DNA from: Bacillota bacterium
Lineage (GTDB): Bacteria; Bacillota; Desulfotomaculia; Desulfotomaculales; Desulfallaceae
Length of the DNA: 7,059 nucleotides
Direction of reading: 5' to 3'
Assembly: GCA_009781965.1 (NCBI GenBank)
Contig: WQUS01000079.1
Span: 1 to 7,059 of the forward strand
The notes under the pieces are model-generated. The model ran no database searches. It saw nothing but the letters and a program-made list of their open reading frames with translations, and was not told the DNA's origin. This document shows positions 1 through 6,012 of this stretch, piece by piece; position 1 is the first letter of the stretch; each line of letters begins with the position of its first letter. The position numbers were made by a program, and so were the translations under genes.

Positions 1-215
1 TTAGCCACGGAGGGACGCATCAGCATATTGCGCCGCGGCAGTATTTTCCCCACCACGCCCTCACCGTCTCCCGTCAAGGCAAATTCCACTCCGTCACCCA
101 CCAGAACGGGGCTTTTGCCCAGCTTGATTTTACCCCGCATGGCGCACCGGAAAACCAGGCTGCCGGCCCGGACAAAACAAAAACCGCCTACCGTCTTCAC
201 TACCATTCCATGCAT
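1..215 (-). CDS. rsgA: Ribosome small subunit-dependent GTPase A, N-terminal fragment (partial)
   Basis: This is the first 71 codons of a protein that runs off the left edge. RsgA (YjeQ/EngC) is a circularly permuted GTPase that acts late in 30S subunit maturation. What is visible fits its N-terminal OB-fold: MHGMVVKTVGGFCFVRAG, then KSPVLVGDGVEF, then ILPRRNMLMRPSVA, which corresponds to the family's 'PR.N.L.RP.vAN' segment just before the GTPase domain. The GTPase motifs themselves lie outside the window. The ATG at 215 is preceded by AAGGAGA (227-221) with a 5-nt spacer, which favours it over the in-frame ATG at codon 4. The gene begins 19 nt after the prkC stop. The pairing prkC-rsgA is typical of Firmicutes and supports the call. 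The identification rests on motif memory of a short fragment, but context and sequence agree. Confidence 0.9.
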   Translation of the reverse strand, partial: MHGMVVKTVGGFCFVRAGSLVFRCAMRGKIKLGKSPVLVGDGVEFALTGDGEGVVGKILPRRNMLMRPSVA

Positions 216-220
216 AAAAA

Positions 221-227
221 TCTCCTT
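221..227 (-). promoter_or_regulatory. Shine-Dalgarno sequence of rsgA
   Basis: AAGGAGA, read on the minus strand, sits 5 nt upstream of the ATG at 215. It selects this ATG rather than the in-frame ATG three codons further on. It lies in the short gap after prkC, so rsgA needs no promoter of its own to be translated from the same transcript. Confidence 0.8.
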
Positions 228-234
228 AATCCGC

Positions 235-2112
235 CTAAGGCAATTCCTGTTCCATAACCGGCGCGTTATCCACCAGCACCTGTAATTTGCCGCTGCCCCG
301 GTAAGTTATAAGTTTACTTACCCGCTCATTGATGTCATAATACCCCTCATATTTTACCGTTTTTCCTTCGGCGTCATCAACCATGATTTGCACCAGATGT
401 TTTTTTCCGTCATCAGGAACAATGTCCCGGCAGTCAAACTCAACCTTAATGGAACTGTTGTTCAGCCGCCCCGGGCCTTGGCTGACCACCACGTCGACAG
501 ATGTCCCTTCCTCTACCTCGGTGTCCCGGTCCGGTGTCTGGCTGATAATTTGATTGGCCTCGTATTCATTGCTCGGCTCATATTGGACGTTGTTTTCATT
601 GAGGGTCAGATTTCGTTTTGACAATATGACCGCTGCCTCGCTCAGCGTATAGCCACGCAAATCAGGTACAGGCTGATTCACGGGCGCCGGCCCTTTACTG
701 ATCTTAATGCTCACCTCAGTGCCCTGGGGCACCGGCTCCAGGGGTTGGGGACTCTGCTCCGCAATCAGGTCTTTGTTCACCCGGTCGCTAAAAACAGCTT
801 CCGGGTCTTGTTGCATGATCAATTTTCTCTTGTTCAGTAAGGCTGTGGCTTCTTCCACCGTATGATTTAACAAATCCGGCACCTCTGTCATTGCCGGCCC
901 TAAACTGACGGTGAGGGTGATTTCCCGGCCCGGTTTAACTTTGGGATCCTCGGGACCGATATCCTGTTCGATCACCGTGCCGGCTGGCTCGGCATCATTT
1001 TCAGTGACTATCTTGGTCGTCAAACCCAAGGCAGTCAGTTCCGCTTCCGCTTGCGCCTGGGGCTTGCCCACCACATTCGGCACCGCAATATCCGGTACCT
1101 CCATGTAATTTTTAAAGAAACCGTACAGCCCGCCGGCAATGACGCCGATCAACAGCACCGCCACGGCAATCAAGACCAAGCGCTTGGAGCCTGACCGGCC
1201 CTCTGTTCGCCCTTGACGCCGCTCCTTTGTTTTCCCGCTCACCGGCTGCCCCGGCTCAATCCCGGCTAAAGGCAGGATCACCGTGTTTTGCTCCGTATCC
1301 TCCAGAGCCGCCTCCAGGTGGCGGGCCAGTTCCCCGGCCGTACCGTAGCGCAGGGCGGGATCCTTTTCCATGGCGCACTTGACCACGGCGGCCAGTTCCA
1401 ATGGCACAGCCGGGTTAACCTCGTCAACGGTGGGCGGCGTTTCCTGGATATGCTTCAGCACCACGGCAATCGGGCTGTCGCCGTTATAGGGCTGTTTACC
1501 GGTCAGCATTTCGTAAAGCAATATCCCCACGGCGTAAATATCCGATTTAGGGGTAGCCATTTCGCCCCTGGCCTGTTCCGGGCTCAGGTAGTGCACGGAA
1601 CCCATAACGGTATCAGTCTTGGTGATGGTGGCGGCGGTGGCTTCCATGGCAATACCGAAATCAGTCAGTTTAGCGCGCCCGTCGGCAGTAATCAGGATAT
1701 TCTGCGGCTTGACATCACGGTGCACAATGTTGTTTTGATGGGCATGGTCCAGCGCCTCGCTGACCTGTACCGCAATCCGCACTGCTTCAACCGGCTCAAG
1801 GCGGCCCTTTTGCTTGATCACATTCTTTAAATTATCACCGTGGACATATTCCATCACCAGGTAATGGATGGCGTCCTCCTGCCCCACGTCATGGATGTTA
1901 ACTATATTGGGGTGTGACAGGCTGGCCACCGCCTGAGCCTCCCGGCGGAAGCGGGCGACAAAGTCTTCATCCGAGGTAAACTCGGGACGCAGGATTTTGA
2001 TCGTGACCAAGCGGTTTAAAAAAGTGTCCTGGGCCATGTAAACGATGGCCATGCCGCCGCCGCCCAGTTTTTCCTGTATTTTATATCTGTTGCCCAGCAT
2101 TTTGCCAATCAT
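235..2112 (-). CDS. prkC: PASTA-domain Ser/Thr protein kinase (PrkC/PknB/Stk family)
   Basis: A 625-residue bitopic membrane kinase that couples extracellular cell-wall sensing to cytoplasmic threonine phosphorylation. Kinase domain, residues 10-270: glycine loop GGGGMA (17-22), ATP lysine K39 in VTIKIL, helix-C glutamate E58, HRDVKPQN (131-138), DFG (151-153), an activation loop with Thr 159, 162, 164, 166 and 168, and SPE (177-179). A basic juxtamembrane stretch precedes one membrane helix (about 312-333). Outside follow three PASTA repeats (about 341-407, 409-476, 480-548), each with the usual V/I-P-[DN]-L/V opening. A C-terminal tail (549-625), probably a beta domain as in Bacillus PrkC, closes the protein. 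Length is normal for the family. The ATG at 2112 has GAGGTGAT (2125-2118) upstream and opens 37 nt after pbpA. Position 37 is Thr where kinases nearly always have the Ala of VAIK. Only one such kinase is present, whereas mycobacterial loci have two (PknA and PknB). Confidence 0.97.
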   Translation of the reverse strand: MIGKMLGNRYKIQEKLGGGGMAIVYMAQDTFLNRLVTIKILRPEFTSDEDFVARFRREAQAVASLSHPNIVNIHDVGQEDAIHYLVMEYVHGDNLKNVIKQKGRLEPVEAVRIAVQVSEALDHAHQNNIVHRDVKPQNILITADGRAKLTDFGIAMEATAATITKTDTVMGSVHYLSPEQARGEMATPKSDIYAVGILLYEMLTGKQPYNGDSPIAVVLKHIQETPPTVDEVNPAVPLELAAVVKCAMEKDPALRYGTAGELARHLEAALEDTEQNTVILPLAGIEPGQPVSGKTKERRQGRTEGRSGSKRLVLIAVAVLLIGVIAGGLYGFFKNYMEVPDIAVPNVVGKPQAQAEAELTALGLTTKIVTENDAEPAGTVIEQDIGPEDPKVKPGREITLTVSLGPAMTEVPDLLNHTVEEATALLNKRKLIMQQDPEAVFSDRVNKDLIAEQSPQPLEPVPQGTEVSIKISKGPAPVNQPVPDLRGYTLSEAAVILSKRNLTLNENNVQYEPSNEYEANQIISQTPDRDTEVEEGTSVDVVVSQGPGRLNNSSIKVEFDCRDIVPDDGKKHLVQIMVDDAEGKTVKYEGYYDINERVSKLITYRGSGKLQVLVDNAPVMEQELP

Positions 2113-2149
2113 ATGTCATCACCTCGGGTTTTCAGTAGTGGCGCCCGAT

Positions 2150-3547
2150 TTACGCGCCGTCACCCAGCTCCAGAGCCCGGCGCAGCACATCCCTGGCCAG
2201 GGGCGCGGCGTTGCCGCTGCCGGCGCCCGCGTTTTCAATCAGCACCGCCACGGCAACCCGCGGCGCTTCCGCCGGCGCAAAGCCGACAAACCAGGCGTGC
2301 GCTTGGCCATGGGGGTTTTCGGCCGTCCCTGTTTTGCCCGCCACCGTCACGCCGGGCAAAGATGCTGATTTTCCGGTTCCTGCGCGCACCACGTCGACCA
2401 TGTTCTGTTTAATGGCCGCCGCCATTGTCTGATCCATGGGCCGCAGCCAAACAGCCGGTTGCATATGCCTGACCTGCCCGGCCGGCGTTTGATACCCGGA
2501 GATCAAATAAGGCTTCATAATCACGCCGTCATTGGCCACGGCGCAGGCCAACAAAGCAGCCTGCAGCGGACTGATCAGCACCTGACCCTGGCCGATGGCG
2601 CTGGAAGCCAGTTCCGACTCGCTCATTTCCTCCGGTTTGGCAAGATGGCCCGGGTAAATAAGCAAGGGGAAGCTGAATTCTTTAGTTAAACCAAAGTCAA
2701 GCGCCTGGCGGTAAAATACCTGCGCCCCCTGAGCCAGCCCGTATTGGGCGAAAGCTACATTGCAGGATTTGATAAAAGCCTGATTAAAATCCACCTTGCC
2801 ATGGACCCCGTTATCATGCAGGATAAAGCCCTGCACCGTCAAACTGCCGGTACAATCTATGTTTTGGGTCAGGATTGCCGGTTTGCTTTGCAGCATCCCG
2901 GCGGCGGTAACTATTTTAAATATCGACCCCGGCGGGTAAGCGCCCTGGGCGGCCCGGTTCAGCAGGGGCGAGCCGGGCCGGTTAAGATACAGGCCAATGT
3001 CTTCGGCCGGGTCATAGGAAGGGCTGGAAGCCATGGCCAACACCGCGCCGGTGGTGGGGTTGAGCACCACCACCGCACCGACCTTGCCGCGCAGTAATTG
3101 GTAGCTATATTTTTGCAAATCGGCGTCAATGGTCAGGAGCACATCATTGCCCTTACCCGGCCGGTTGAGCACCCGATCCAGCAGCCCGGTCAAAGGGTTG
3201 GCGCCGTCCAGTCCCAACAGTACCCTGGCTTGGGATTTTTCCAGACCGGCGGAACCGTAACGCTGGGAATAATAACCGGTGATATTAGCGGCGGCGCTGC
3301 CCAGCGGGTATCTCCTGACATACTGCGCGCCGTTAACCTGCTCCGAAAGGGCCAGCGGCTGCCCGTCCCGGGCCAGAATAGCCCCCCGTTTAATCAGTTT
3401 CTCCCTGGCAAACAGCCGGGGGTCCAAGGGCCCTTTGCCGTTGCCGGCCACATGCCCGACATAAAAAGGAATCAAACTCAAATATACGCCAAGTGCGGCC
3501 AGCCCTAACAATATGATGTACGCCAGCCTAATCACATTATTCCTCAT
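2150..3547 (-). CDS. pbpA: Class B penicillin-binding protein (peptidoglycan D,D-transpeptidase, PbpA type)
   Basis: A 465-residue membrane-anchored transpeptidase that crosslinks peptidoglycan made by a partner SEDS polymerase. One N-terminal membrane helix (about 7-30) is followed by a short linker domain opening with KRGAILARDGQPLA (53-66), and then the transpeptidase domain. All three active-site motifs are intact: SIFK (208-211, nucleophile Ser208) after YPPG, SCN (261-263), and KTGT (405-408). The N-terminal module is short compared with FtsI or PBP2. Segments such as ITGYYSQRYGSAGLE, SSPSYDP and HAWFVGFAPAEAPRVAVAV strongly recall actinobacterial PbpA (from memory, not aligned). The ATG at 3547 overlaps the stop of the upstream SEDS gene as ATGA, and GGTGAGGG (3564-3557) lies 9 nt upstream, so translation is probably coupled. 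The overlap supports these two proteins acting as a glycosyltransferase-transpeptidase pair. Confidence 0.95.
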   Translation of the reverse strand: MRNNVIRLAYIILLGLAALGVYLSLIPFYVGHVAGNGKGPLDPRLFAREKLIKRGAILARDGQPLALSEQVNGAQYVRRYPLGSAAANITGYYSQRYGSAGLEKSQARVLLGLDGANPLTGLLDRVLNRPGKGNDVLLTIDADLQKYSYQLLRGKVGAVVVLNPTTGAVLAMASSPSYDPAEDIGLYLNRPGSPLLNRAAQGAYPPGSIFKIVTAAGMLQSKPAILTQNIDCTGSLTVQGFILHDNGVHGKVDFNQAFIKSCNVAFAQYGLAQGAQVFYRQALDFGLTKEFSFPLLIYPGHLAKPEEMSESELASSAIGQGQVLISPLQAALLACAVANDGVIMKPYLISGYQTPAGQVRHMQPAVWLRPMDQTMAAAIKQNMVDVVRAGTGKSASLPGVTVAGKTGTAENPHGQAHAWFVGFAPAEAPRVAVAVLIENAGAGSGNAAPLARDVLRRALELGDGA

Positions 3548-4809
3548 GTTTTTTTGCCCTCACCCGAAATATTGAGCAACATGCCGGCTAAAATAAAATT
3601 GGCCACCAGCGAGCTGCCTCCGTAACTGATAAAAGGCAGGGTGATCCCGGTCATGGGCAGCAGTTTGGTTACCCCGGCGGTGATAATCAACACCTGCAGT
3701 CCAAAAAGAGCCGTAAAACCGGCGGCCATTAAACAGGAATATTCATCCCGGGCAGTCAGAGCGATTTTAAAACCTCTGGCCACCAGCATCATGTACAAAA
3801 GCAAAATACCGACCCCGCCCAACAAACCGGTTTCCTCGCAAATAGCGGCAAAAATGAAATCTGTATGTACGGCGGGTATGAAACCGGGAAATCCCGCGTT
3901 CAACCCGGAACCAAAGATGCCTCCGGCCACAATGGCATATAATGATTGGATAATTTGATAACCGGACCCGGCCGGCGAAACCCAGGGATTAAGCCAGATC
4001 TCCACCCTGGTATGCACATGGCTCACTTTGAGAAAAGCGGTCGTGCCGCCGGCCAAGAATAACACGGCGCCGGTTACAATATAAGTCCACCTGGCTGTAG
4101 CCACGTAAACCATGGCCAGGAAAGTGCCGAAATAAATCAAGGCGGTGCCCAGATCCCGCTGGAAAGCCAACACCAACAAAGCGGTCAGCCACATGCCCAG
4201 CAGCGGGCCCCAGCCCCGTAAGCCGGGCAGTACGTAATACCTGGTCAAATCGGCCGCGCCGGGGGGGGATATCCGCAATCTGTTTTCCACCAGATAACTG
4301 CCCAGAAAAAACACCAACAGCAGTTTCACAAATTCCGAAGGCTGCAGACTAAACAGGCCCAAATCCAACCAACTTTTACCGCCCCCTAATTCAACGCCGA
4401 AAAAAATGGGCACAATCAAAGCCACGATACCGACTAGCGCCAGCAAATACTGGTAGTCGGCCAGCAAACGATAGCGCCGCCCAAAAGCCGTGGTGGCAAA
4501 CAGGGCCGTCAAACCGGCAAGCACCCAAAGAAACTGGCGGTAGCCATAAGCCGGTTCAAGGCGGAACAGAAATACGATGCCGGTACCGGTGAGAAAAAAC
4601 ACCAGCGGGGCAATAAAAAAGTCATATCGGGCCTTTTTGTACTGCCAAATCACACTGAAGAGCATAAACACCGCAAACATAACCACTGCCGCCGCCAAAG
4701 CCCAAAGAGAAGCCTGGCCCCGGTCGCGCAGGTACAGCACCAGCATCCCGGTTAAAATATATATAAATGCTATAAATAACAGTTTTCTTTCCACGCCGCG
4801 CCCGGACAA
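3544..4809 (-). CDS. FtsW/RodA/SpoVE-family (SEDS) peptidoglycan glycosyltransferase
   Basis: A polytopic membrane protein of the SEDS family, which polymerises lipid II into glycan strands with a class B PBP as partner (here the overlapping pbpA). The frame is open from an ATG at 4872, but that ATG lies 62 nt inside stp and has no Shine-Dalgarno. I prefer the TTG at 4809, one base after the stp stop, preceded by GGTGGTGG with a 6-nt spacer (421 residues). A GTG at 4794 is a second option. Family signatures (numbered from the 4872 ATG): LQPSEFVKLLLV (176-187), QRDLGTAL (238-245), GSGYQIIQSLYAI (302-314), FIPAVHTDFIFA (331-342), and TLPFISYGGSSLVAN (411-425). The motif normally read as DP just before GxGYQ is here VSPAGSGYQ, so the expected catalytic Asp is Ser299. 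The context and C-terminal motif resemble actinobacterial RodA more than FtsW or SpoVE, but I would not fix the symbol. Confidence 0.93.
   Translation of the reverse strand: MSGRGVERKLLFIAFIYILTGMLVLYLRDRGQASLWALAAAVVMFAVFMLFSVIWQYKKARYDFFIAPLVFFLTGTGIVFLFRLEPAYGYRQFLWVLAGLTALFATTAFGRRYRLLADYQYLLALVGIVALIVPIFFGVELGGGKSWLDLGLFSLQPSEFVKLLLVFFLGSYLVENRLRISPPGAADLTRYYVLPGLRGWGPLLGMWLTALLVLAFQRDLGTALIYFGTFLAMVYVATARWTYIVTGAVLFLAGGTTAFLKVSHVHTRVEIWLNPWVSPAGSGYQIIQSLYAIVAGGIFGSGLNAGFPGFIPAVHTDFIFAAICEETGLLGGVGILLLYMMLVARGFKIALTARDEYSCLMAAGFTALFGLQVLIITAGVTKLLPMTGITLPFISYGGSSLVANFILAGMLLNISGEGKKT
4261..4268. repeat. Homopolymer tract of eight G/C inside the SEDS gene
   Basis: Eight G on the plus strand, which is eight C in the coding strand, encode part of Ser-Pro-Pro-Gly (residues 202-205 by the 4872 ATG numbering) in a loop of the FtsW/RodA-family protein. 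The reading frame is intact as given. It is the longest G/C run I noticed in the window. Confidence 0.9.
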
Positions 4810-4810
4810 A

Positions 4811-5527
4811 TTAGTCCACCACCATGCAAATAATGGTGACATTATCATTACTGCCTGCCCTAATGGCTTCATCCAGCAGCAGTTTTACCGTAGCCTCCGG
4901 ATCGTCTGACCACCCCATCAATTCCTCAAGGCGTTTTTCCTCCACAAAGGCGGACAAACCGTCGGTACAGAGCAACACCCTGTCGCCGGCAATGAGCTGA
5001 TAGTCAAAAACATCTGTCTCCACCAAAGGCGCAACCCCTAATGCCCTGGTCAATACGTTGCGCCTGGGATGTTTAAAGGCGTCCGCTTCGGTAATCCCCC
5101 CGCCGTCTATTAATTCCTGCACCAGCGAATGGTCGCTGGTCAGTTTAGTGAGCCTGCCGTCCCGCAGCAGCAGCGCCCGGCTGTCCCCCACATTGGCCAC
5201 CAGCAGTTCCCTGCCGTTCAGCAAACAGGCGGTAATAGTGGTGCCCATGCCGCGCCGCTGGGGATTTTGCCGGGCCTCCCGGTAAACAGCCTGGTTGGCC
5301 GCCGCAACAGCTTCCCGCAGCAGTGCGCTGGGTTTGCTGTTCCCGGTTTGCTGTTGCCGGCAGTAGTTTTCCAAGGTCTGCAGAGCCAGCCGGCTGGCGA
5401 TCTCCCCCGCTTTATACCCGCCCATGCCGTCAGCCACCGCAAACAATCCAAGTTCAGGACAAACGCAAAGGGCATCCTCATTCTTTAACCGGACCGGACC
5501 ACAATCAGTAATCTTGCTCCACCGCAT
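4811..5527 (-). CDS. stp: PP2C-type Ser/Thr protein phosphatase (Stp/PrpC/PstP family)
   Basis: A 238-residue cytoplasmic metal-dependent phosphatase, the usual antagonist of PrkC-type kinases; it removes phosphate from the kinase and its substrates. All metal-binding and core motifs are visible: ITDCG..R..NED (6-18), ADGMGG (32-37, metal ligand Asp33), GMGTT (93-97), GDSR (114-117), SDHS (131-134), LTRALG (159-164), CTDG (187-190, Asp189) and SNDNVT (226-231, Asp228). The length equals the catalytic domain alone, about 240 residues. There is no membrane anchor or extension, unlike mycobacterial PstP, which has a transmembrane and extracellular part. The ATG at 5527 has GAGGTGG (5538-5532) upstream and overlaps the end of fhaB by 23 nt. 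The SEDS gene follows within 1 nt if its TTG start is right. The gene order phosphatase before kinase, with wall-synthesis genes between, suggests co-expression of the opposing enzymes. Confidence 0.97.
   Translation of the reverse strand: MRWSKITDCGPVRLKNEDALCVCPELGLFAVADGMGGYKAGEIASRLALQTLENYCRQQQTGNSKPSALLREAVAAANQAVYREARQNPQRRGMGTTITACLLNGRELLVANVGDSRALLLRDGRLTKLTSDHSLVQELIDGGGITEADAFKHPRRNVLTRALGVAPLVETDVFDYQLIAGDRVLLCTDGLSAFVEEKRLEELMGWSDDPEATVKLLLDEAIRAGSNDNVTIICMVVD
4816..4823 (-). promoter_or_regulatory. Likely Shine-Dalgarno for a TTG start of the SEDS gene
   Basis: GGTGGTGG, made by the last Met-Val-Val-Asp codons of stp, ends 6 nt before the TTG at 4809. The match to the anti-Shine-Dalgarno is imperfect, but the upstream ATG at 4872 has nothing better. 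The placement repeats that seen for fhaB: an SD inside the previous gene's last codons, then its stop, one base, then TTG. Confidence 0.5.
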
Positions 5528-6011
5528 TGTCCCACCTCACAAACCTGAAGATAATATCCCCAATTCTGATTTGATCGTTATGCGCCAATACCGCCGGTCT
5601 GGTCAGCGGCATATTGTTTAAAAAAGTACCGTTCCTGCTGTCCAGATCCTCAAGCCAGTATTGTCCCTGCCGGAGCTTAATCACCGCATGACTGTTTGAC
5701 GCAAACAGATCAGGCAGAACCACGTCATTTTCAGGCCCCCGGCCCAGTCTGGTCACGCCGTCCAATTCATAGCTCATCCCGGGCAAACCTGATTGCTCCG
5801 GAGCCGTTTCCACTTTAAGCAACGGAAAATCACCGCCGGCGCCTATAAACGGCCCGGGCGCACATTGATTAGCGCCCATGGGGACCGCCGCTGCGCCTGA
5901 CTCACGCAGCTCGCGAATCAAATGGACTAATACGACATAAATAAAGACGTAGATGAACACTAGAAAAACAATGCGCAGCACAAATACCGCCAGATCCAGG
6001 ATCTCCAACAA
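5505..6011 (-). CDS. fhaB: Membrane-anchored FHA-domain protein (FhaB-like)
   Basis: A small bitopic protein with one N-terminal membrane helix and a cytoplasmic phosphothreonine-binding FHA domain. The frame is open from a GTG at 6062, inside fhaA. A TTG at 6011 fits better: it comes one base after the fhaA stop and has AAGGTGG 6 nt upstream, giving about 168 residues beginning with LEILDLAVFVLR. In that numbering the hydrophobic helix covers about 5-32 and is followed by the basic-acidic LIRELRES. A linker of about 45 residues comes next, and the FHA domain covers about 80-160: LGRGPEND (G90, R91), SNSH (105-108), SRNGTFLNN (125-133) and a final IRIGDIIFRFVRW. The usual SRxH is SNSH here; the Ser, His and NG positions are kept. 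In mycobacteria the equivalent gene (FhaB/FipA) sits at the same place and is linked to division and wall synthesis. A similar adaptor role here is inference. Confidence 0.9.
   Translation of the reverse strand: MLEILDLAVFVLRIVFLVFIYVFIYVVLVHLIRELRESGAAAVPMGANQCAPGPFIGAGGDFPLLKVETAPEQSGLPGMSYELDGVTRLGRGPENDVVLPDLFASNSHAVIKLRQGQYWLEDLDSRNGTFLNNMPLTRPAVLAHNDQIRIGDIIFRFVRWDNAVEQDY
5532..5538 (-). promoter_or_regulatory. Shine-Dalgarno of stp, nested in fhaB
   Basis: GAGGTGG lies 4 nt before the ATG at 5527 and inside the fhaB coding sequence. It fixes the stp start despite the 23-nt overlap with fhaB and points to re-initiation or coupled translation. Confidence 0.7.
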
Positions 6012-6012
6012 G

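Noticed and set aside
28..285. Open frame on the plus strand across the rsgA start and prkC end
   Set aside because: Low-complexity Ser/Pro/Thr product antisense to rsgA and prkC, with no recognisable domain; the minus strand carries the conserved genes.
1288..1830. A 180-codon plus-strand frame antisense to the PrkC kinase domain
   Set aside because: GC-rich codon shadow of a strongly conserved kinase; no RBS or domain.
2113..2149. Possible terminator or promoter in the 37-nt gap between pbpA and prkC
   Set aside because: No stem-loop with a T run and no clear -35/-10 pair; the gap mainly holds the prkC Shine-Dalgarno.
3549..3555. A7 tract at the SEDS/pbpA junction as a slippage switch
   Set aside because: A shift would alter only the last residues of the SEDS protein and slightly change the pbpA SD spacing; runs of this length are ordinary in such spacers.
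3989..4192. Minus-strand 67-codon frame inside the SEDS gene
   Set aside because: Alternative frame of the SEDS gene with no independent signal.
4810..4872. In-frame N-terminal extension of the SEDS protein from the ATG at 4872
   Set aside because: It lies inside the stp coding sequence, has no Shine-Dalgarno, and adds 21 residues that precede the family-like N-terminus; a TTG right after the stp stop fits better.
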